DNA of 7,705 nucleotides. Source: Pseudobdellovibrionaceae bacterium. GTDB lineage: Bacteria > Bdellovibrionota > Bdellovibrionia > Bdellovibrionales > JAMPXM01. How positions within the stretch are numbered: position 1 is the first letter of the stretch; every line of letters starts with the position of its first letter. Positions 1 through 5,597 of the stretch are shown here, in pieces. The DNA is taken from NCBI GenBank assembly GCA_913776405.1, contig CAJYOV010000284.1, positions 1 through 7,705 of the forward strand, given 5' to 3'. The position numbers and the translations under genes were made by a program. The notes beneath the pieces were generated by a model. That model saw nothing but the letters and a program-made list of their open reading frames with translations. It ran no database searches and was not told where the DNA came from.

Positions 1-436
1 AAGAGGTTTCGCTGATCTCGCCCGCATCGAGCGCGCGTTGAGCGCGAAGGTCAGCAAGCTCTTTCAGGAATTGGTTGCGCTCGATCGGAGCCGAAGCCTG
101 ACCGTAGCGAACGAGAGCGCGAAATTCTTCGACTTCGGCTTTTTGAAGACGGAGTGCCCGTGCGAAGCGCGTGATCATGTCGTCAGAGAGATTGCGACGA
201 CCGTCGATAATGAGTTTCAGGTAATTAGGTGAGCGGATATCCGCTGCAGCCGAGAACGTCGAGTAAGAATACGGGCGAAAGCCAGTGCTCTCGGTCGCGC
301 GGCGGAAGTTGTACACGTCTTTTAAGTAGAGGCGGAAATCCGTGTACTCACCAAGAGCAGGCTGTCGCTTCACAGGTGCTGCGCTCGTGTCGGCCATTGG
401 TTGCGGCTTTAATGGCTCAATCGATGAAAATGCCAT
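1..436 (-). CDS. TIGR02147-family protein, N-terminal 145 residues (cut by window edge)
   Basis: The reading frame is open from an ATG at 434-436 to the left edge, giving 145 residues of the N-terminal part. A GAGGG Shine-Dalgarno lies about 6 bases upstream and decides this start over the internal Met14. After a loose Pro/Ala-rich leader (residues 1-28) come the Y-x-D-F-R-x-Y-L segment (31-38), the S-P-N-Y-L-K-L-I-I-D-G-R-R-N-L-S stretch (about 69-84) and A-R-A-L-R-L-Q-K-A-E-V-E-E-F (about 92-105). These are hallmarks of the TIGR02147 family, a paralogous group numerous in Fibrobacter and Bdellovibrio relatives. Residues 55-105 look like a helix-turn-helix of XRE type, so a DNA-binding regulatory role is plausible, but the family's function is not established to my knowledge. 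The C-terminal domain is outside the window. The gene follows the lipoprotein gene on the same strand after a 126-bp gap. Confidence 0.85.
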   Translation of the reverse strand, partial: MAFSSIEPLKPQPMADTSAAPVKRQPALGEYTDFRLYLKDVYNFRRATESTGFRPYSYSTFSAAADIRSPNYLKLIIDGRRNLSDDMITRFARALRLQKAEVEEFRALVRYGQASAPIERNQFLKELADLRAQRALDAGEISETS

Positions 437-513
437 GATGTCCCTCAAGTGATGTGCCTTGATGCTTCCATCACTGAGCGGATTTTGCAATTACAAGATA
501 ACCGAAAGGTTCT

Positions 514-539
514 GCCGCGTTAGAAGATTCCGACGCGGC
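514..539. repeat. 7-bp inverted repeat in the gap between the lipoprotein and TIGR02147 genes
   Basis: GCCGCGT (514-520) and ACGCGGC (533-539) are perfect inverted arms around a 12-base loop, in the 126-bp gap 437-562. Read on the minus strand, in the direction of both flanking genes, the hairpin follows the lipoprotein stop by about 23 bases but has no T-run after it (AGAACC follows), so it is a poor intrinsic terminator. On the plus strand seven Ts do follow, but 13 bases away and with no gene upstream. It could stabilise the 3' end, be a weak or Rho-assisted terminator, or be an operator. A weak minus-strand -10-like TGTAAT lies at 490-495, with a poor -35 (GCGGCA) inside the repeat arm, so a promoter for the TIGR02147 gene here is possible but unproven. 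Confidence 0.45.
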
Positions 540-562
540 TCAAGTTTCAGGCTTTTTTTAGT

Positions 563-1819
563 TTACTCAGCTTGGAGACGAACCGTTGGCTTATGAATGC
601 GGCCAAACGTCAGCGTCAAAGTGTCTTCTTGCGCACGCACCGAACCCTTGCGGATCGTGACAGCAATCTGAATATTGCCGCGACCATCGTTTTTAACGAG
701 ACGCGAATCGCGGATCGTGTTGGCGATCGGGCTCGACGACGGAAGCATTTCGCTTGGAGCATTGAGCGACGATGAATGAGCAGGTTTCACGAGGGCACCG
801 GTCCAATTGAGCGATGTCTGACCCGAACGTGACGTGAGAAGTCCCATCTGAATCACGTAATTCGATGCACCACCGATCACTTCTGTCGTGCGCATCCAAA
901 GAGAGTTCACTGTATTAACGGCGCCTGAATGGTTCACCGTGTTCAAAAGAAGGTTGAGGAAGTAGTTATACTCCTCGTTCTTTGCGATGTCGTAGCCATT
1001 GCCCTGGGTGAAGAGTGTTGCTGTCGTCGTTCTCGAGATGACGTGCGCTGTGCGAACACGAGCACCGTTACCGTCTTGAATTTTTAAGTAAACCGTCTCG
1101 CAGCCGCCATGGAGATCCATACACGCGGCTTCAATTGCGATGCGTTGGCCGCGCTTGACGCTTCCTGACTTCAAAATGAGGTCATTTGACAGTTGGCCGT
1201 GGAAATTCAATTGAGTGCGGCGACCATTCATCAAGACCGAAACCTGAGCTTCGCGTGTCGACCAATCGACATCAAACGTGACCTGATTGATCGTGCGAGC
1301 GAATGAGCGATCGCGCTCGCGACGCGACTTCTCTTTTTTTGCTTCAAAACGCATCAGAGTTTCGCGGAGCGAATCCTGACCTGCACCGCTGTAACGAAGG
1401 CCACTACGGCGACCGCCCACATCACTCTCATCACCGACTGCGGCTGAACCCTGACGCTCACTCGCATCAAAGATTTGAGACGGCGTCATTCCAGATGGAT
1501 CGTAATGAACGAGTACCGGCTTATTCTCAACGAGCGCGCCGGAATTCTGCGGATTTTCTTTCGGGCCTGTTGGCGAATCGAGCACAGGGCCTGAGTCATC
1601 TTCGTCGATGTTTGAATCGTCGTCGAGAACCGGGCCGTCTTGTGCCGATTTACCAGAGTCTTTATCGAGTTCAGACTCATGCTTTTGCTGATTCGGCGGA
1701 GTCACTTGATTCGTCTGCACCGCTTTTTGACCGCTCTTGCGAGAGCATGCCGACGTGCCGAGAAGAGCTGAAACAGCCATTCCAACGATCAAATATTTTG
1801 TTACGTACGACTTCGTCAT
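563..1819 (-). CDS. predicted lipoprotein of unknown function with acidic disordered linker
   Basis: 418 residues from ATG 1817-1819, chosen because AAGGAG sits 6 bases upstream; a longer start at 1873 would put the candidate promoter inside the gene. Residues 1-24 form a lipoprotein signal peptide: basic start, a hydrophobic core to Leu20, then T-S-A-C with Cys25 as the lipidation site. The box is imperfect (Thr at -3), and Ser at +2 would favour the outer membrane under the E. coli rule. Residues 26-135 are low-complexity and very acidic, with a G-P-V-L-D motif twice (62-66 and 77-81). Residues about 150-172 are a charged, helix-prone stretch. The C-terminal part (about 178-418) looks like a folded, beta-rich domain. 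Cys233 and Cys240 could form a disulfide, as expected outside the cytoplasm. I recognise no family. It may be a lineage-specific surface or periplasmic protein; being tethered through a flexible acidic linker is inference. Confidence 0.85.
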   Translation of the reverse strand: MTKSYVTKYLIVGMAVSALLGTSACSRKSGQKAVQTNQVTPPNQQKHESELDKDSGKSAQDGPVLDDDSNIDEDDSGPVLDSPTGPKENPQNSGALVENKPVLVHYDPSGMTPSQIFDASERQGSAAVGDESDVGGRRSGLRYSGAGQDSLRETLMRFEAKKEKSRRERDRSFARTINQVTFDVDWSTREAQVSVLMNGRRTQLNFHGQLSNDLILKSGSVKRGQRIAIEAACMDLHGGCETVYLKIQDGNGARVRTAHVISRTTTATLFTQGNGYDIAKNEEYNYFLNLLLNTVNHSGAVNTVNSLWMRTTEVIGGASNYVIQMGLLTSRSGQTSLNWTGALVKPAHSSSLNAPSEMLPSSSPIANTIRDSRLVKNDGRGNIQIAVTIRKGSVRAQEDTLTLTFGRIHKPTVRLQAE

Positions 1820-1856
1820 ATTCGACTCCTTGGGCGCAGGGACCCGCCCCCATAAG

Positions 1857-1872
1857 AGCAAGGCCCATTCCA
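1857..1872 (-). promoter_or_regulatory. candidate sigma-54 (RpoN) promoter for the lipoprotein gene
   Basis: The minus strand reads TGGAATGGGCCTTGCT, to be compared with the sigma-54 consensus TGGCACG-N4-TTGCW. The invariant GG and GC are present with exactly 10 bases between them, and the match holds at all but two consensus positions (the two Cs of CAC). Transcription would begin near 1847, giving a leader of about 28 bases that contains the AAGGAG ribosome-binding site for the ATG at 1819. The position and spacing are therefore those of a working promoter. No upstream activator site was identified with confidence; only about 20 bases separate the element from the LysR terminator. Confidence 0.55.
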
Positions 1873-1893
1873 AGATCGATTGACCGTGAGTGT

Positions 1894-1940
1894 GAAATAA
1901 ACGCCCTTTGAGCCCTTAAGAAGTGCCCAAATTTGGCGTT
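1894..1940 (-). terminator. candidate intrinsic terminator of the lysR gene
   Basis: On the minus strand, AACGCC (1935-1940, overlapping the TAA stop) pairs with GGCGTT (1900-1905). Inside it TTTGGGC (1925-1931 as the complement) pairs with GCTCAAA (1907-1913) with one G-U pair. This makes a two-part stem of 13 pairs with a small internal loop and an 11-base apical loop. It is followed by TTTATTT, a modest U-tract. The stem starting within the stop codon is unusual but compatible with termination. The U-tract is interrupted by one A, so efficiency is uncertain. Confidence 0.5.
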
Positions 1941-2796
1941 ACGTCCCGAGAAGGGTCTCAAGAAAAAGCGAAGCGTTCCTGCGAAGCGAGCGACTCTGTG
2001 CCCATGCAGCCTTGATCTCGTATTCAAAAGGCTCGCCTGGATTTGGAACGATGACGAGCTTTCCGGATTTAAGTTCATCTCGAACCATGTAGTCGGGCAC
2101 GTAACCAATGGCCGAAGTTCGAGAGACGAAGTTCTTAATCAACGTCCAGCTCATGACTTCCATCTCGATTTTCAGATCGCGCTTTTGATTCGATCGTTTG
2201 CGAATAGCCTTCGCTAAGTGTTCGACCTCGACTTTCGATTCTGCCGTTACAATGACTCCGTCTTCGAGACGTGCTTTCGAAGCGGCCCTTTTCACCAGGA
2301 CGAATCGGCCCTTCGAGATCGTCTTAGAGTAACAACCCGTTAGCTTGTGATGGTCGACCAGCACGCCTAAGTCAGCTGTCTCCGCGAGCAGTGCCGCATG
2401 GACTGTCGCCGCCGGCCCCGCCGAAAGATGTACTCGAACTTTGGGTACGCTTTCGCGGTAGCGAATCAAGGCATCACTTATTGATGTTGTAATTAGGCTC
2501 TGCGCCCCAATCACCCGCAGTTCCCCGGTAGGCTCGGGCGTTGAGAGCGAAATTTCGCTTTTCAAGTCATCGATCTCGTTCAGCCAGTGATCGAAGCGAT
2601 CGCGCACGCGCTCGCCAGCCTCGGTGAGTACGAAACGTCTTTTCGCGTGTTCAAGAAGATCCGCACCCAATTCCTTCTCGAGAGCGCGGATAGCAAGACT
2701 CACAGCTGAATGCGTAACGTGATTGAGGTCTGCCGATCGCTGCAGGCTGCCAGCCCGCGCGGCATCGAGGAAGTACTTCATGTGGAACGTATTCAT
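1939..2796 (-). CDS. LysR-type transcriptional regulator
   Basis: 285 residues, slightly shorter than the usual 290-310 of the family. Residues 1-60 are the winged helix-turn-helix: F-L-D-A-A-R-A-G-S-L, then H-S-A-V-S-L-A-I-R-A-L-E-K-E-L-G-A-D-L-L (the recognition helix region) and L-T-E-A-G-E. A linker helix (about 60-85) follows, then the effector-binding periplasmic-binding-protein-like domain from T-G-E-L-R-V (about 90) to the end. The effector cannot be predicted. The ATG at 2794-2796 has no Shine-Dalgarno; Met6 has none either and would delete the start of the first DNA-binding helix, so Met1 is kept. The gene is divergent from the HAD phosphatase gene, the classical arrangement in which a LysR protein controls its neighbour and itself. 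A palindrome covers its start codon. Confidence 0.9.
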   Translation of the reverse strand: MNTFHMKYFLDAARAGSLQRSADLNHVTHSAVSLAIRALEKELGADLLEHAKRRFVLTEAGERVRDRFDHWLNEIDDLKSEISLSTPEPTGELRVIGAQSLITTSISDALIRYRESVPKVRVHLSAGPAATVHAALLAETADLGVLVDHHKLTGCYSKTISKGRFVLVKRAASKARLEDGVIVTAESKVEVEHLAKAIRKRSNQKRDLKIEMEVMSWTLIKNFVSRTSAIGYVPDYMVRDELKSGKLVIVPNPGEPFEYEIKAAWAQSRSLRRNASLFLETLLGT

Positions 2797-2813
2797 GTAA
2801 GTTAAACTAACAT
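2795..2813. promoter_or_regulatory. candidate LysR operator overlapping the lysR start codon
   Basis: The plus strand reads ATGTAAGTTAAACTAACAT, a 19-bp palindrome around a central base with eight of nine pairs matching. It contains the T-N11-A signature of LysR boxes (2798 to 2810). Two bases of the lysR start codon (2795-2796) belong to the palindrome, and a weak minus-strand -10 (TATGTT, 2809-2814) overlaps its other end. Binding there would block lysR expression, so autorepression is the simplest reading. The assignment to this LysR protein is inferred from position and symmetry only. Confidence 0.6.
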
Positions 2814-2820
2814 ATCTGTT
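2809..2820. repeat. second imperfect palindrome in the lysR/HAD intergenic region
   Basis: AACATATCTGTT has five of six pairs matching and shares its first five bases with the operator candidate. LysR proteins commonly bind a strong recognition site and a weaker neighbouring activation site, so this may be the second half of a composite site between the divergent genes. The next bases, TAATATTA, are a further 8-bp palindrome in AT-rich DNA. The remaining stretch to the HAD gene (2829-2917) contains no clear sigma-70 promoter. Confidence 0.3.
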
Positions 2821-2917
2821 TAATATTACGAATTTTAATTACTTATGACTTTCAGGCAGAACGGTCTTCGCACTCTAAACGCGCTCCAAATGCGCCCTCC
2901 CAAGAGGATTAGAAACT

Positions 2918-3703
2918 ATGAACCGTTACCTGACGACTGCCCTGTTCTTTCTCGCCGTCTCTACGGCCCGTGCCCAAGTTCAAGATGTCGCGACTTACTG
3001 CGATCCACGCGCTCAGCTTGCGGTCGCAACCGCTGACGAGAGCACCTGGGTGATTTTCGACATCGACAATACGCTTCTGAAGCCAACGTCGATGATGGGT
3101 TCTCATCAGTGGGGCGACTACATGCGCACTCAAGCCGAGAGTGCAGGCCAGCCGAAGGCGGATGCCAACCGCTTTCAACACTCAGCCTTTAGCCGCGTGC
3201 AACCAGCTCTGAAAGTTGAAATCACAGAAGCCGCCGTTCTTCCTCTGATTCGCAGTCTTCAAAAGAACAACGTCGTTACGTTTGCGCTGACAGCGCGAGA
3301 TGAATCGATCGCGGACGTGACACTTAGACAAACGAACTCGCTCGGTTTTGACTTCTCCAAATCTGTTCCAAAACTTTCAGGCATGAACGGCTCTGGATTT
3401 CACTCAGGGCTGCTCTTTTCGGGAGAAACACCGAAGGGCGAACTTCTAAAACGTCTCATTGCCGAAAGCGCTGTGAAACCGAAACGTGTCGTGTTTTTTG
3501 ATGACCGAGGCTACAACCTCGACTCTGTCGGAAAAACGCTCACGGAGGCTGGAATCGAATTCGTAGGTTTCCGTTACTCTCGTACTGATCAAGACATCGC
3601 AGAATTCCGAGCCGATATCGCGAGCGTTCAGTGGCTCGAATTCAAGCGCACCGGTAAAGCTCTCTCAAATGCAGAGGCCTTGAGATTGATGACGACACAC
3701 TGA
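2918..3703 (+). CDS. periplasmic HAD-superfamily phosphatase-like protein (DUF2608-like)
   Basis: 261 residues. A signal peptide is clear: M-N-R, hydrophobic residues 4-15, and a cleavage site after A-R-A (19). The mature protein carries the four HAD motifs: motif I F-D-I-D-N-T (47-52, nucleophile Asp48 and acid/base Asp50), motif II T-A-R (Thr125), motif III K-G-E (Lys173) and motif IV F-F-D-D-R (193-197, Asp195/Asp196 for Mg2+). The region between motifs I and II forms the cap. Overall it resembles the DUF2608 family of secreted HAD proteins known from Legionella and Chlamydia. A periplasmic phosphomonoesterase is the likely activity; the substrate is unknown. GAGG at 2904-2907, 10 bases before the ATG, is the ribosome-binding site. 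Divergent transcription from lysR suggests LysR control. It ends 26 bp from the convergent metallopeptidase gene, with no evident terminator between. Confidence 0.85.
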   Translation: MNRYLTTALFFLAVSTARAQVQDVATYCDPRAQLAVATADESTWVIFDIDNTLLKPTSMMGSHQWGDYMRTQAESAGQPKADANRFQHSAFSRVQPALKVEITEAAVLPLIRSLQKNNVVTFALTARDESIADVTLRQTNSLGFDFSKSVPKLSGMNGSGFHSGLLFSGETPKGELLKRLIAESAVKPKRVVFFDDRGYNLDSVGKTLTEAGIEFVGFRYSRTDQDIAEFRADIASVQWLEFKRTGKALSNAEALRLMTTH

Positions 3704-3729
3704 CGATTATCTGACGGCCGATTGGGGCT

Positions 3730-4545
3730 TCACGCTTCGTGGACTTCAGACTGGGCCGAGAGGAAGTCGGCGTCATATTGATGAACACGAAGCCACTCGC
3801 GTTTGCCTTGATAGTCGGTGACTTGAGTGCCGACGAGATTCCAGAACGATTGTGAGTGATTGTAGAACTTCAAATGCGCAAGCTCGTGAACGACAACGTA
3901 GTCGATGATCTCGAGCGGCGCGATGATCAGCTTCCAATTGAGGCTGATCTTGCCTTTCGATGAGCAGCTGCCCCAGCGCGTTTTCTGCGCGCGGAAAGTA
4001 AGTCCTGACGGCAGCAAACCCATCGCGTGAGAGTAATGCCGAATACGATCGATCAATAACGCTCGCGCCTGTTTTTGATAAAACGCACTCAATCCCGCGC
4101 GAAGTTCAGGATGCGGTTCATCTGGATTAAAATGCGACCAGACTTCTCTCGCAACTTCGCACACCAAAAGATCGCCCTCGAATTTGAGAATCGGTCGCTT
4201 TGAACTCGTCGTTGGTCGAAACTTAAGTGTGACCATCCGACCTAAAAACGGCAGCTGTTCGCCGTCAACCAGACGCTTCTTTGGAATCGCATCACGAAGT
4301 GTCTGGTATTTCGCGAGATGCGTTTGAATCCACTCATCTTGCGAGAGAATGAAGTCGCGAATTTTTGAGAGCGGCACACCTTTCGGCGCTGACACGCGTA
4401 GCTCACCGTTGAGCTTAAGCGTAAGGCCGAGCGAGCGCTTGTAGGGCCGACGAATCACCTTTACTAAGCGACCTGCGATCTGAATCTGTTCTGATTCGCC
4501 TTTTGTTTTGGCGGTCTGAGGAAAGAGCCCGAACATGCCGAGCAT
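3730..4545 (-). CDS. YgjP/DUF45-type zinc metallopeptidase
   Basis: 271 residues from the ATG at 4543-4545. The zinc site H-E-L-A-H-x5-H gives His220, Glu221, His224 and His230 in this numbering. It is preceded by the family hallmark T-R-W-G-S-C-S-x-K-G-x-I-x-L-N (from about residue 189). The N-terminal part, I-R-R-P-Y-K-R-S-L-G-L-T-L-K, is the usual start of the YgjP-like (PF01863) fold. There is no signal peptide, so it is probably cytoplasmic. The substrate is unknown for the family. The start is uncertain. A GTG at 4614 would add 23 very basic residues but would lie 3 bases from the divergent srkA ATG, leaving no room for promoters, and it lacks a good Shine-Dalgarno. An ATG at 4536 has AAGAGA 9 bases upstream and could be the true start. 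The gap 4546-4616 to srkA holds no clear promoter. Confidence 0.9.
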   Translation of the reverse strand: MLGMFGLFPQTAKTKGESEQIQIAGRLVKVIRRPYKRSLGLTLKLNGELRVSAPKGVPLSKIRDFILSQDEWIQTHLAKYQTLRDAIPKKRLVDGEQLPFLGRMVTLKFRPTTSSKRPILKFEGDLLVCEVAREVWSHFNPDEPHPELRAGLSAFYQKQARALLIDRIRHYSHAMGLLPSGLTFRAQKTRWGSCSSKGKISLNWKLIIAPLEIIDYVVVHELAHLKFYNHSQSFWNLVGTQVTDYQGKREWLRVHQYDADFLSAQSEVHEA

Positions 4546-4616
4546 TCTCTTGTTTTTGCGAAGAGCACGCAATCTTTTCCGTGATCTCTCGTTTTCAGTT
4601 CGGTAGCGTGGCACCC

Positions 4617-5597
4617 ATGACGACTGCCAGCGATTTCGACAATCTTCAGCCTCAATCGATTTTAGAAGCCGTTGAAGCTGCTGGCTTTCGCACCACAGGT
4701 GAGTACACGCAGCTCAATTCGTATGAGAATCGCGTCTTCGACATCCGACTCGAACAATCGTCAAAAGCACCCGCTGATGTCGATCGCGTGATTGCAAAAT
4801 TTTATCGACCGAATCGGTGGAGTTCACGCGCGATTCATGATGAACACGAGTTCCTGATGGATCTCGCAAAAGAAGGCATTCCCGCGATTGCGCCCGTCAC
4901 ACTCAACAACGGCCAAACGTGTCTCGACTACCAAGGCTACACGATGGCGCTCTTTCCAAAAGTGTATGGCCGCATGCCTGACGAATTTCTTGCCGGTCAG
5001 TTGAAGACCGTCGGTCGCACGCTTGCGCGCATTCACAACGTGGGTTCGCGCCACGAAGCCGAATACCGACCTTACTTAACACCGCAAGCATACGGGTGGC
5101 CGGCGCTCGATCGTCTTGAGCGTTACGTTTACCCTGAGCTGTGGAACCGCTACGAAGAAACGTGCGTGACGATTCTAAACCGCGTTGAGGATTTGCTCGA
5201 AGACGCCTCGTTCTTACGCATTCATGGCGACTGCCACAAAGGCAATCTTCTCCAGAACGCGTCGGGCGATCGCGGCTTCTTCTTTGTCGACTTCGATGAT
5301 TTTTGCAATGGCCCGGTCGTTCAAGATTTCTGGATGCTGCTTTCAGGCGGTGAAGATGACGACGACGCTCTACTAGAGCGCGACGAAATCATTGCTGGCT
5401 ACGAAGAGCTGCGTACCGTGCCCGATGAATTCCATTTGATGGAACCCCTTCGTGCGATGCGAATTATTCATTATGCCGGCTGGATCGCTCAGCGCTGGAA
5501 CGACCCGTTCTTCAAACGGATCTTTCCTGAGTTTCAATCGTACAATTATTGGCTCGACGAACTGACTCGCTTAGAGCGAATCGCCAGAACTCTCTGA
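4617..5597 (+). CDS. srkA: stress response kinase A (SrkA/YihE-type Ser/Thr kinase)
   Basis: 326 residues, against 328 in E. coli SrkA, with matching landmarks. N-S-Y-E-N-R-V (34-40) replaces the glycine loop and V-I-A-K-F-Y-R-P (58-65) holds the ATP-anchoring Lys61. H-G-D-C-H-K-G-N (203-210) holds catalytic Asp205 and Asn210. V-D-F-D-D (224-228) has the Mg2+-binding Asp225, and N-G-P-V-V-Q-D-F-W-M-L-L (231-242) follows. All key residues are present, so it should be active. In E. coli the cytoplasmic kinase protects against envelope and oxidative stress and opposes MazEF-dependent death; the role here is by homology. Against E. coli there are four extra residues between the catalytic Asn and the metal Asp. 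The ATG is chosen by alignment; only a weak purine stretch lies upstream, and an in-frame GTG three codons earlier is possible. Its end overlaps the convergent next gene by 27 bp. Confidence 0.93.
   Translation: MTTASDFDNLQPQSILEAVEAAGFRTTGEYTQLNSYENRVFDIRLEQSSKAPADVDRVIAKFYRPNRWSSRAIHDEHEFLMDLAKEGIPAIAPVTLNNGQTCLDYQGYTMALFPKVYGRMPDEFLAGQLKTVGRTLARIHNVGSRHEAEYRPYLTPQAYGWPALDRLERYVYPELWNRYEETCVTILNRVEDLLEDASFLRIHGDCHKGNLLQNASGDRGFFFVDFDDFCNGPVVQDFWMLLSGGEDDDDALLERDEIIAGYEELRTVPDEFHLMEPLRAMRIIHYAGWIAQRWNDPFFKRIFPEFQSYNYWLDELTRLERIARTL

Noticed and set aside
1820..1873. Longer start of the lipoprotein gene (18 extra residues)
   Set aside because: It has no Shine-Dalgarno, would bury the signal peptide, and covers the candidate promoter; the ATG at 1819 has AAGGAG at ideal spacing.
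1303..1911. 202-residue plus-strand open frame
   Set aside because: It lies opposite the lipoprotein gene and crosses its ribosome-binding site and promoter. Its composition (rich in Arg, His, Ser) shows no domain.
1677..2108. 143-residue minus-strand open frame spanning the lysR end and lipoprotein start
   Set aside because: It is an off-frame shadow of two well-supported genes and crosses the terminator and promoter signals between them.
2881..2897. GCGC/GCGC hairpin in the HAD gene leader as a riboswitch
   Set aside because: There are only four pairs, with no conserved aptamer features; expected by chance in this composition.
3704..3729. Bidirectional terminator between the HAD and metallopeptidase genes
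   Set aside because: The 26-bp gap holds only the short palindrome CGGCCG and no T-runs; a CACG/CGTG stem at 3731-3741 lies inside the metallopeptidase coding end and is too short.
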